Shown here in pieces: positions 6,868-16,200 of a stretch of DNA of 64,000 nt. Every line of letters begins with the position of its first letter. The first letter of the stretch is position 1. The translations under genes and the position numbers were made by a program. The notes under the pieces are model-generated. The model searched no databases. It was not told the origin of the DNA and was given only the letters and a program-made list of their open reading frames with translations. Source of the DNA: an uncultured Clostridia bacterium (GTDB lineage: Bacteria > Bacillota > Clostridia > UBA1381); contig CAKSGG010000004.1 of assembly GCA_934454215.1 (NCBI GenBank), forward strand, positions 18,113-82,112, given 5' to 3'.

Positions 6868-8866
6868 GTATGAGCCTTTGTGGGGCGAGTGGCATATCGG
6901 GGAGCTTATAGGCAAGGGAAGTTACGGCGAAGTCTATAAAATATACCGTGATGTCGGCGGAAAAAGAGAATATGCTGCCGCAAAGTACATATCCATTCCG
7001 AAAAGCGAGCAGGATAAGGAGCTTGCGTACAGCAAAGGCTTGGCAACTGATGAAGAATCATTAAGAAGTTTTTTTGAAACGAGAGCAAATACCTTTTCAA
7101 GAGAAATTGACTTGATGATGAAACTCAGGGGCAGTGCTAATGTTGTAAGATATGAGGCACATTTGAAACAGGAAAAGTCAGATGATGTCGGCTGGGATAT
7201 TATCATAAGAATGGAGCTTTTGACATCACTTGAAAAGTATCTGCGAACAAACAGCTTCAGTAAAAAAGATGTTATCCGTCTTGGTATAGATATTTGCGGA
7301 GCAATAGAAAGCTGCCAGAATGAAAAGATTATTCACCGAGATGTAAAAACGGAAAACATTTTTATAGATGCAGACGGTAAATACAAGCTTGGTGATTTCG
7401 GTGTTTCAAGAGAAGCACAGGGTACCACAATGGGAACATTAACCGGTACTGAGGATTATATGGCACCGGAAATTATGCAGCATAAAGAGTATAATAACAA
7501 TGTCGATATCTATTCAATCGGTATTGTTATGTATAGGCTGCTTAATAATAACCGAATACCGTTTTTGCCGGCTGAAGGACCGATTAACGATAATGACATA
7601 AGCGTTGCTTTAAGCAAGCGAATTGCAGGAACGGAAGAAATTCCAAATCCGAAATTTGCGGACGGTGAGCTTGCACGCATTATTAAAAAAGCTTGTGAAA
7701 ATGACCGACACAAGAGATATTCGTCGCCGAAACAAATGGCAGATGAACTGAAAAAGGTCCTTGAAAATACGGAAGACATCACGGTTTTAAGCCCAAGGAA
7801 AAAAGTAACAAAAACTCCGACAGGCGGAACCGTGGCAGATATTAAACGGAAAACCACCGGCGGATGTACCGTTTCGGAATTACCCACAAATGATATGGGA
7901 GGAACGGTTACAGATATTCCAAGCAAAGGAACTGTATCGGAGTTTTCTGACAGGCAAACGAGCGGCTCGGCGAGGGATGCCCCCAAAAAGAAAAAAGCAT
8001 TCATTTTGGCGGCAACTGCTATTGTAGTGTGTTTGATCGCATTGGCGGTATTTGCATTTATACCAAAATCAATTCCTGTTACCGATATTGCCGGGCTGCC
8101 GGAAGAAGCAATTTCTATGGCGATTGGTGATGAAAGAGAACTGACTTATGAATTATCACCGACAAACACGACCGATGAAATAAAATTTGAGTCATCGGAT
8201 AATGAAATTGCAGAGGTAGACAACGACGGCAAAATAACGGCGCTGGCAGAAGGAACCGTACAAATAACCATAAAGTGCGGCTCGGTTGAAAAAATTGTTG
8301 AGGTTAGTGTTGCAAAGCAAAAAATACCCGTAACGGCGATAGAAGGTGTTGAAAATTCAGCTGTTTTGGATGTTGGAGCAGCTATCACGCTTCACCCGAT
8401 TGTTATGCCGGAGGACGCAACAAATCCACAGGTTGCATATCAAAGTTCAAATGCAGGTGTGGCAACTGTCGGACCGGATGGCGTTATTACAGGCGTAGGT
8501 GCCGGCACGACAACAATTTCGATAACCGCTGACGGAGTTACAAAGGAAATGACATTGACGGTTAAGGCGAAAACACCGGAGCCAACCAAAAAAGTTGAGG
8601 AAAAAAGATGTCCCACTTGCGGTAGTACGGCTCATACAGTACACCCCAAAGAGGTAAAAAAGTGTCCGGTATGCGGCAGCACTTCGCACACAACGCACCC
8701 AACCTGTCCGGTGTGTGGAAGTACATCGCATACAACACACCCAACTTGCCCGGTGTGCGGAAGTACATCACATACAGTACACCCAACAGAACCGCCTGCC
8801 GAAGTAAAACGTTGTCCTAAATGTGGAAGCACAGAACATACAGTACATAATGATTGGGGTATTTGA
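6845..8866 (+). CDS. Membrane Ser/Thr protein kinase with Big2 and C-terminal CCHH repeats
   Basis: The 673-aa product starts with a full Hanks-type kinase domain (residues ~15-300): Gly loop GKGSYGEVY at 23, Lys47, HRD at 164-166, DFG at 184 and YMAPE. A juxtamembrane linker (~320-384) holds four TV-type motifs (GGTVADI, GCTVSEL, GGTVTDI, KGTVSEF). One membrane helix follows at ~385-407, then two Big2-like domains outside the cell, then five C-x2-C-x4-H-x2-H repeats. It should phosphorylate T7SS or FHA partners in the cytoplasm in response to an outside signal. The start is uncertain: ATG 6842, ATG 6845 and TTG 6848 all follow AAGGGAGG. The gene overlaps tetR. Confidence 0.9.
   Translation: MLPEGIFKYEPLWGEWHIGELIGKGSYGEVYKIYRDVGGKREYAAAKYISIPKSEQDKELAYSKGLATDEESLRSFFETRANTFSREIDLMMKLRGSANVVRYEAHLKQEKSDDVGWDIIIRMELLTSLEKYLRTNSFSKKDVIRLGIDICGAIESCQNEKIIHRDVKTENIFIDADGKYKLGDFGVSREAQGTTMGTLTGTEDYMAPEIMQHKEYNNNVDIYSIGIVMYRLLNNNRIPFLPAEGPINDNDISVALSKRIAGTEEIPNPKFADGELARIIKKACENDRHKRYSSPKQMADELKKVLENTEDITVLSPRKKVTKTPTGGTVADIKRKTTGGCTVSELPTNDMGGTVTDIPSKGTVSEFSDRQTSGSARDAPKKKKAFILAATAIVVCLIALAVFAFIPKSIPVTDIAGLPEEAISMAIGDERELTYELSPTNTTDEIKFESSDNEIAEVDNDGKITALAEGTVQITIKCGSVEKIVEVSVAKQKIPVTAIEGVENSAVLDVGAAITLHPIVMPEDATNPQVAYQSSNAGVATVGPDGVITGVGAGTTTISITADGVTKEMTLTVKAKTPEPTKKVEEKRCPTCGSTAHTVHPKEVKKCPVCGSTSHTTHPTCPVCGSTSHTTHPTCPVCGSTSHTVHPTEPPAEVKRCPKCGSTEHTVHNDWGI
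8608..8850 (+). repeat. Five coding tandem repeats, CPxCGSTxHTxH
   Basis: The 3' end of the kinase gene encodes five copies of a C-x2-C-x4-H-x2-H unit. The middle copies are only one residue apart and the first and last are separated by short Glu/Lys linkers. The DNA copies are similar but not identical, which argues for selection on the protein rather than a recent array. Confidence 0.85.
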
Positions 8867-8905
8867 ATCCCCAAATAAGAAAACCTAAATGAAAGGATAA
8901 AAAGT

Positions 8906-9526
8906 ATGAAAAAAATATTTTTAAGTTTAATAACATTAAGCATAATTACGATGACATCAATTACATCGTTTGCAGCTTCAGATGTTTCGGTGTTAAAGGA
9001 TGGTGCTGAATATACTCCGATACGCTATTCGTTTACCAATTATGGTGAATGGACAGAGGAGGGTTATTGCAGCAGAATTAACTATACTCCCTTGGGTGAT
9101 GTAGCAAACATTAATGGAGTTGAAAAAGTTATCGATTTTGACTTGATTTCTATTTCTGTATTTGAGCCTAATAAAAAAGGTCGTGGAGTTAGATTACAAT
9201 GGTATCCAGATGGAAGCATTAAAGTTTTGGGATATGAGTTAAGTCTTGAGGTAAATGAAAAAGGAGAAAGGAAGCCATATGATTCAGGTATGCCTGTTGA
9301 TATTGGTTACTTTTTGAAAAATTTTGACAACAAAGTTTTTGTTGCTGTTCCGGATCCTATAAACGGCGGTGGACGTGTATTTGTTACCGACAAAATCGTA
9401 CAGGAGATTGAACGATTCCTCTATCCGCAGCAGGATGATAACACATATAATGACGCATACAGTGAAGCTCGTCTGCAATTTTTGGCGGAGATGCGCAGCG
9501 CTATATACTCGAATTTGAATAAATAA
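8906..9526 (+). CDS. Secreted protein of unknown function (206 aa)
   Basis: A clear Sec signal peptide (MKKIFLSLITLSIITMTSITSFA) ends in an alanine cleavage site near residue 24. The mature ~180 residues show no domain I recognise; they are moderately charged with scattered aromatic residues and no cysteine-based motif. AAAGGAT precedes the ATG. It lies between the kinase and a second secreted protein in the T7SS operon, so it is probably a co-expressed surface or sensory accessory of the kinase. A short GGGG/CCCC hairpin (8854-8874) lies at the end of the kinase gene just upstream and may separate the two messages. Confidence 0.65.
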   Translation: MKKIFLSLITLSIITMTSITSFAASDVSVLKDGAEYTPIRYSFTNYGEWTEEGYCSRINYTPLGDVANINGVEKVIDFDLISISVFEPNKKGRGVRLQWYPDGSIKVLGYELSLEVNEKGERKPYDSGMPVDIGYFLKNFDNKVFVAVPDPINGGGRVFVTDKIVQEIERFLYPQQDDNTYNDAYSEARLQFLAEMRSAIYSNLNK

Positions 9527-9548
9527 CAGAGAAAGGAAGAAATAATCA

Positions 9549-10790
9549 ATGAAAAACTATAAAAAGCATTTGGCACTTTTATTATCGGCAGCAATGATTT
9601 TTGTTCAGGGAAGTATTGTATTTGCCGACGGCGAGGATAACGAAACGGTTACACCGGGCAATGAAGTTGTCAGCGGTGTTTCTGACAATAACAATGCATC
9701 AGATGAAACAGCAGCACCCGGCGAAACAGTAGCGCCTGATGAAGCAGTTCCGGGAGAAGAAAATAAAGAAGATAATAATGTTGTACCGCAGCCTCCGGTA
9801 CCGGCAGTTACTTCTATAGCTCTTGAATCTAACGAAAAATATCCTTTCCAAACAAAAGAGTTTGGCCCTGTTACAAAAACTTATGTTTCATTGCGTCAGT
9901 GTGCAGAGTTACTCAACGCTGCGATAGAGTGGCAGGAAAGTGACAAGAGCGTGCATATTGTTAAAGGCAGCAAATATTTGCGTCTTGTCATCGACCAGCC
10001 TACATTTAATGTGTATGATTTCGATTTTAACGGTAAGTTGAATATGAAAAAAGGAACGGAATATTCTCTTATAACCGATGAAGAAAAGACAATGTTGCTT
10101 AACGGCGGATTAACAGGCAATGAGATTGCTCCCATTTTGACAGATATTAATGGTGGCTCCACATATTTGCCTATCCGTGCGGTTGCAGAAGCACTGTTTG
10201 GTGTGAAAGCACCGAATGGAGCAGAAACAGTAGCTTGGGTAGACGGAGTAACAACCTTTAATATTTCAAATGATGAAATGGCTGCCGGAAGCTGGGATGA
10301 TTATTTGGCAGTACGTTTTAAGGACGGAAGCATTCCGTTGCCGGAGATAGGAGCAGAGCCGGTAGTAGAAAAAGGTTCGGTATCTATTAAGGTTAAAGGA
10401 AACTTTGAAGGTGCTGACCCGGCATTGGGTGACGGTGTGGTTGTAACGCTTGATGGAAAAACGCAGACAGCCGCAAACGGCGGAGCTTGCACATTTGCAG
10501 AAGTAAATGCGGGAACTTATACATTAACCGTAAGCAGCATTCCGGAGGGTTACACGGCAGCGGAAACAACAGTTACCGTTGAAGCAGGAAAAGAAGCAAG
10601 TGTTTCAATCCTTCTTGAAAAAGCAGCAGATGACAAGGATAATGACAATAAGGACAACGGTGAAAATTCAAAATCCGATGATCAGCAAACACAGAAAAAG
10701 AACGAAACAAAAGATAATGCCGGCAACGGAAATAATACCGGCAGTGCAGCAGAAAACGGTGATAAATCGGGAGATGCCGCAAACAAATAA
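9549..10790 (+). CDS. Secreted protein with copper-amine-oxidase-N-like and prealbumin-like domains
   Basis: The 413-aa product has a signal peptide (to about residue 27) and a low-complexity Glu/Ala/Pro/Asn spacer. It then has a domain resembling the copper amine oxidase N-terminal module common in Clostridia surface proteins (YVSLRQCAELLNAAIEWQ, then TYLPIRAVAEALFG). A carboxypeptidase-regulatory/SpaA-like beta-sandwich follows (GVVVTLDGKTQTAANGG, then AGTYTLTVSSIPEGYTA). The last ~60 residues are an Asp/Asn/Lys-rich tail. No sortase motif or membrane anchor is visible, so it is probably released or held by charge. It sits in the T7SS operon between the kinase and FHA genes. A role in cell-wall contact is inference. 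Confidence 0.7.
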   Translation: MKNYKKHLALLLSAAMIFVQGSIVFADGEDNETVTPGNEVVSGVSDNNNASDETAAPGETVAPDEAVPGEENKEDNNVVPQPPVPAVTSIALESNEKYPFQTKEFGPVTKTYVSLRQCAELLNAAIEWQESDKSVHIVKGSKYLRLVIDQPTFNVYDFDFNGKLNMKKGTEYSLITDEEKTMLLNGGLTGNEIAPILTDINGGSTYLPIRAVAEALFGVKAPNGAETVAWVDGVTTFNISNDEMAAGSWDDYLAVRFKDGSIPLPEIGAEPVVEKGSVSIKVKGNFEGADPALGDGVVVTLDGKTQTAANGGACTFAEVNAGTYTLTVSSIPEGYTAAETTVTVEAGKEASVSILLEKAADDKDNDNKDNGENSKSDDQQTQKKNETKDNAGNGNNTGSAAENGDKSGDAANK

Positions 10791-10819
10791 TAGGTATTGA
10801 AACGGGGACGGGAGTTTTT

Positions 10820-11551
10820 ATGGCGTATATAATACGAGTTTATTACAATGATGAATTATACAGCATAGATTTGTCGAAGTATAGCCGTGCAACAATCGGT
10901 TCCGGCGAAAACGACACAATCCGCTTAAACGCCGGCGGCTTAAACAGCGGACACATTACATTTGATGTGTCCGCAGACGGCTGCGAGATAAAGGCAAAGA
11001 AATTATTGTACCGTGAGGACTCCCGAATGACCCGTGATAGTCTTGAAGTGGGGGCAACATATGTACTTGAAACCACCCCCGAAATATATATTGCAGTTCA
11101 CCCCAAACAGTCAGACTCAATGAAAACAGTTTGGCTTAGCGAAAACAAGGAAATTACGATAGGCAGAGATTACAAAAACAGTATTGTACTTAAAAATATG
11201 AGAACATCTTCCCGACACATTATGATTTACAGTGTAGGAAACGGTTATATGATTAAAGATTTGGGAAGTAAAAACGGAACATATGTAAACGGCAGAAGAA
11301 TTGCCGAACGATTGCTAAATAGCGGAGATATTATAAATATTTCCGTATATAAAATTAACTTTGTAAATAACACGCTTTCTTTTGATAATGTGGGTAATGA
11401 CATAGAATTTAACATTGCAACACATACAAAGGAAGAAGATTATATAGATACTGCGAATGAAGTAAAAGACAGGTCAAAAACATTTTCTTTATTCGGAGAA
11501 AATGAAGAAACGGAAATCCCGAAAAAAGGAACGGTTTCGCTTTTTGACTGA
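10820..11551 (+). CDS. Tandem FHA-domain protein with C-terminal TVSLF motif
   Basis: The 243-aa cytoplasmic protein contains a canonical FHA domain (residues ~105-175: IGRDYKNSIVL, then SSRHIMIY, then DLGSKNGTYVNGRRI). An FHA-like N-terminal domain resembles the start of the EssC-like ATPase encoded downstream. FHA domains bind phosphothreonine peptides. The protein ends in KKGTVSLFD, close to the ETTSVF phospho-switch motif of GarA/OdhI and to motifs in both kinases here, which suggests intramolecular or kinase docking. It ends about 30 bases before the PP2C phosphatase gene. It is likely an adaptor between kinase signalling and the secretion ATPase. Confidence 0.85.
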   Translation: MAYIIRVYYNDELYSIDLSKYSRATIGSGENDTIRLNAGGLNSGHITFDVSADGCEIKAKKLLYREDSRMTRDSLEVGATYVLETTPEIYIAVHPKQSDSMKTVWLSENKEITIGRDYKNSIVLKNMRTSSRHIMIYSVGNGYMIKDLGSKNGTYVNGRRIAERLLNSGDIINISVYKINFVNNTLSFDNVGNDIEFNIATHTKEEDYIDTANEVKDRSKTFSLFGENEETEIPKKGTVSLFD

Positions 11552-11577
11552 TACCCCGAAAAAGGAGGGAGAGCCTG

Positions 11578-13203
11578 ATGAACAGCATAAAATTTTCGGC
11601 TGCGGTTTGTTCGGATAAAGGACGCATAAGAAACAATAACGAGGATAATTTTTATTTTAACGGAACGCATTTAAACCCGGATAACCGTGATAATCACAAT
11701 TTTTTTGCGGATAATCCGAGCGGCAGCGAAATTATGTACGGTGTGTTTGACGGAATGGGCGGAGAGGCTCTTGGAGAAGAAGCGTCGCTTATTACAGCAC
11801 AAACCGTAAAAAAATATCATGATAAGCAAAAAGGCGGCAGGATAAAAGATAATAAATCTGCAATTTTAAAGTCAATATCCGATGCGAACACAAAAATTTG
11901 CAACAAAATTGTGGAATCGGGCGAACGCAGAATAGGAACTACCTTTGCTCTGCTCAGCATTTCCGATGATACGGCACAGGTTTACAATGTCGGCGACAGC
12001 CGTGTATATCTTTACAGAAACAAAAAGCTGACGCAGATTTCAGTTGATGATACAACGGCGCAAAGGCTTGTGAATATGGGTGTCATCACAAAGGAAAAGG
12101 CAAAAACGCACGAGGACAGACACAAGCTGACGCAGCACCTCGGAATATTTGCCGATGAAATGATTGTTGAACCGCATATATCTGAAAAAATAAGGATAGA
12201 AAAAGGCGATATGTTCATTTTGTGCAGCGACGGTCTTACCGATATGGTGGAAAATGAAGAAATACAAAGCATTATGCGAAAATCCGGCGATAGCCGGACT
12301 GCTGCCCGAAGCCTTGTTGAAACGGCACTTAAAAACGGCGGCAGAGATAATGTAACGGTTACTGTTATTTCAGCAGATACAAAGTCGCTGAAAAAAAGGC
12401 AGAAAGGCTCAAAGAATAAACTTGCAGTCAGCGCAGTTATTCTGGCTCTTGCAGTCGCTGTTTTGGGGATTGCAATAGGAAAAATTTCAACTACGCCGAA
12501 AGGTCCCAAGTATATTGCGGCAACGGAAATTACGCTTGATGAAGGTAATTACAAGAAAGTGCTTTCCGTCGGAGAAACATCATATCCTATGCCGCAGCGT
12601 TTTCCTGTTGTGAACAAGGAAAATAATGAAACGGGATTGACGGAATTTCATTATGAAAGCTCTGATCCGAGTATTGTTGAGGTAAGCGACGCAAAGCGGT
12701 GTTACACGGGCTTAAAGCCGGGAAAAGCAGTGATAACTGTTTCAATGGATAATGCAAGCTGTGCGGTTGAGGTTGAGGTAATCCGAAATGCCCAAGAGAT
12801 TATGGCGGAAGATGTGAAGCTGAAAAAAGGTGAAAGCCGTATTTTGGATTACAAACTGTTGCCCGACGGTGCAAAAAGCGAAGTCGAATTTGCTTCGTCA
12901 GATAATGAAATTGCAACGGTCGGCAGCGACGGTAAGATAACAGCTGTTTCAAAGGGCACGGCAAATATCACGATAAGTGCCGGAGAAATCAATAAGACAA
13001 TTAAAGTGATTGTATCAGACAGTGAAAATAAGCCGGCGCCGAAAACGACAGACAAACCAAACGACAAAGAAAATACGAAGGAAAAAGAGTCTGTTGTCAA
13101 GCCAACGGACGAAGAAAAAGATATTGATAAGCAAAGTCAGACAGAGGATAAAAAGGAAACAGACAAACAGAATAACAACAATATGAATAATGAAAATGAA
13201 TAA
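11578..13203 (+). CDS. Membrane-anchored PP2C-type phosphatase with Big2 domains
   Basis: The first ~268 residues form a PPM/PP2C phosphatase. Visible are RNNNEDNFYF, the metal-binding FDGMGGEALGEEAS, GTTFALL, VGDSRVYLYR, LCSDGLTDMV and GRDNVTVTVI. A single membrane helix lies at about 282-303, followed outside by two Big2-like domains (the second containing FASSDNEIATVGSDGKITAV) and a Lys/Glu/Asn-rich tail. Its layout mirrors the kinase, with catalysis inside and Big2 outside. It should remove phosphates from the kinase, FHA protein or secretion ATPase. AAAGGAGG precedes ATG 11578. Fusion of PP2C to extracellular Big2 domains is unusual. Confidence 0.9.
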   Translation: MNSIKFSAAVCSDKGRIRNNNEDNFYFNGTHLNPDNRDNHNFFADNPSGSEIMYGVFDGMGGEALGEEASLITAQTVKKYHDKQKGGRIKDNKSAILKSISDANTKICNKIVESGERRIGTTFALLSISDDTAQVYNVGDSRVYLYRNKKLTQISVDDTTAQRLVNMGVITKEKAKTHEDRHKLTQHLGIFADEMIVEPHISEKIRIEKGDMFILCSDGLTDMVENEEIQSIMRKSGDSRTAARSLVETALKNGGRDNVTVTVISADTKSLKKRQKGSKNKLAVSAVILALAVAVLGIAIGKISTTPKGPKYIAATEITLDEGNYKKVLSVGETSYPMPQRFPVVNKENNETGLTEFHYESSDPSIVEVSDAKRCYTGLKPGKAVITVSMDNASCAVEVEVIRNAQEIMAEDVKLKKGESRILDYKLLPDGAKSEVEFASSDNEIATVGSDGKITAVSKGTANITISAGEINKTIKVIVSDSENKPAPKTTDKPNDKENTKEKESVVKPTDEEKDIDKQSQTEDKKETDKQNNNNMNNENE

Positions 13204-13226
13204 ATGAAATGCGGAGGTTATTTGCT

Positions 13227-16200
13227 ATGGATATGTTTATAAGAATTTATTACAAAGGTCACTTTAAGGACATATCCCTAAGCAATCATCAGCGACTTTC
13301 AATCGGAAGTGATGTAAAAGAAGGTTTTAGTATTCCCGATTCCGATTTGAAAAAAGAGCATATTAAGTTTGTAAACAAAAACGGAGTGTGGGAAGTATCG
13401 TGTATCGGCGAGGTCCTGATGAACGGCAGCAAGGTAACGCACGGAACTCTTATTCCGGAGCAAATCTTTGTTTTAAGCCGAAAAGACCGTATTTCTATGA
13501 TGGTTATTTCCGAATACGAGCAAAACGGCATTGAAGAAAAGCTGCCGGATGAACTTACAATAGGCAGGGGCGAAAAGAACAATGTTGTTTTGGACAGCCC
13601 GATTGTATCCGGCAAACACGCAAAAATCAAGCGAATGGGAACAGACTATCATTTGATTGATATGGGCAGTACAAACGGCACATATGTAAACTCAGAGGCA
13701 ATTAAAGAATGTGTACTTAAAAACAGAGATGAAATTGTAATCGGCGAAGCTAAATTCATATTCGGCGGCGACAGTCTGGAAATTTTCGGAGTGAACAACA
13801 ATATATCCGTTCATAAATCTGCGCCGAAACCCAAAAACATTAAACAAAGACCGATTTATAAGCGGTCGCCGAGATTAAAGCTTGAAATGCCGAGCGATAA
13901 AATAGATATTCAAAATCCGCCGTCAATCGGGGCAAAACCAAATTTAAATTGGATAAGTATTCTTACATATCCGCTTATTATGTTAATCCCGACTATAATA
14001 TCTGCCATAGTAACATATATGTCTGTGGTAAAGGGAAACGGGGATGGAAAATTTAGCATTCCGATTACAGGGATATTCGTTCTTGCTATGCCTCTTTCAG
14101 GTATATTGTCACATCGCTCGCAAACAAAAAAATACCGAAAAGACGAAAAACTGAGGATAGAGAAGTACAAGCAATATCTTGCGGACACACAGAAGCATAT
14201 TGACGATGTTCACGCAAGACAGCTGCGGGCGCTCTGCTCGGCAAATCCAGATACAAAGGATTGTGCGGCGCTTGTAAAAGAAATGTCGCCGAAAATGTGG
14301 GAACGCTCGCCGCTTGATGATGACTTTATGAGTGTTCGTATAGGTAACGGAAAGGTTCCGTCTGTTATTGAAATTAAGACGCCGAATGAAACTTTGTCAT
14401 TGCACGAAGATGAACTTGCAAAGGGTGGACAGAAAATCGCCGACGATAACAAATATGTTGAAAATGCACCGATTTTGTGTGATATACGGAATAACTGTAT
14501 GGTGGGTGTTGTCGGCGACAGAAAAAACACGGTTGCACTTGCAAAAAATATCGTGATGCAGGCAGCAGCAACACACTCATATGAAGAATTAAGAATTGTA
14601 ACGGTATTCCCGTCAAAAGAGTATTCCGAGTGGGAATGGATAAGGTGGCTGCCGCATTCATTTGATGACGGCAGGACATTCCGGTTTATGGCTTCAAACA
14701 GTATGGAGGTTTCGGAACTGTGCCGCAGGTTTGAAGATATTGTTAAAGAGAGAAAAAGTGAAATAGAAGAAAATTCATACGGCAGAAAAACAATGCAGCT
14801 TCCGTATTATCTGTTCATTATTGCCGATGACGAAGATATTAAAAAACAGGGAATTATGAAAACCCTGCGTGCGTGTGAGTATCAGTTCGGAATGGGTGCG
14901 GTTATTCTGACGCACAGCAAAAATGAGTTGTATATGGAGTGTAAAGAGATAATCGAACTCAGAAACGGCAGCGGCGTTATATATAATGCGGAAAATTCGG
15001 GCGAATTTGAAGAATTTAATATAGACAAAGTTGACGCAAAGAGCTTTGATATATTTGCAAGGGCAATGGCGCCGATTCGTGTTGAGGAAAAGGCGAAGGC
15101 AACCGCACTGCCGTCCTGTGTTACATTTTTGGACGGATACAATGTCAAAACTCCGGATCAGATTCCCGTTGCGGAAAATTGGAGAAAGGCTTTGCCGTTT
15201 AAATCAATGTCTGTTCCGGTGGGTATCAGAGAAAACGGCGAAAGATTTATGTTTGACATATACGAAAAAAAGCACGGGCCGTTTGGGTTGGTTGCAGGTA
15301 TGGCAGGCTCAGGTAAATCCGAAATGGTGCAGTCATGGATTTTGTCGATGGCGCTTGCATTTTCTCCGAGTGATGTATCGTTTATACTGATTGACTTCAA
15401 GGGAACGGGACTTATTCAGCCGTTTGAGGGCTTTCCGCATCTTGCCGGCACGATTTCAAATCTTGATAATAAAATTGACCGCAATCTTATTGCACTTCAG
15501 TGTGAATTGACAAGACGGCAGATTATATTTAATAAATACGGCGTGCAGAATGTTACGGAATATCAAAAACTATACCACGCAGGAAAAGCTGATGAGGCTT
15601 TACCGTTCCTTATTATCGTAATTGACGAATTTGCAGAGTTTAAACTGCAGTTCCCGGAGTTCGGAAACTTTATTAACTCACTTTTCCGAACAGGGCGTTC
15701 ACTCGGCATGTATAGTATTTTAATGTCGCAGAAGACAACGGGCGTTGTAACAGCTGATGTAGAAGCAAATGTTAAATTCCGCTGGTGTCTGAGAGTTGCG
15801 TCTGCGTCTGACAGTAAGGATATGCTGCACCACGGTGATGCGGCTAAAATAACGGTACCGGGAAGAGCGTATATTCGTATCGGCGACGATGAAATTTATG
15901 AACAGGTACAGTCATTCTGGAGCGGCGCACCGTATAATCCGAACAAAAAGGATAAAATGACGGTTGTTCCAAAGGTTTCGGGCATTACCTTGCAGGGCAA
16001 GCGAATCAGTTATAAAAACAGAAATAAGACAATGGGAATTGACTACGGCTTAAAGGAAGAAATTAAGGAAATAAACGCTGTTGTGGATTTCTTGAAACGA
16101 TATGTCAAAGAAAACGATATTGCCGAGTCGAAAAAAGTCTGGACGGAAAAGCTGCCGGATATAATCGTACTGAATGAGGTAACAGACTTAAAATTCAATG

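Noticed and set aside
8608..8850. CRISPR-like short repeat array
   Set aside because: The repeats are coding, follow codon phase and encode CCHH units; spacers are only a few codons and similar, so it is not a CRISPR array.
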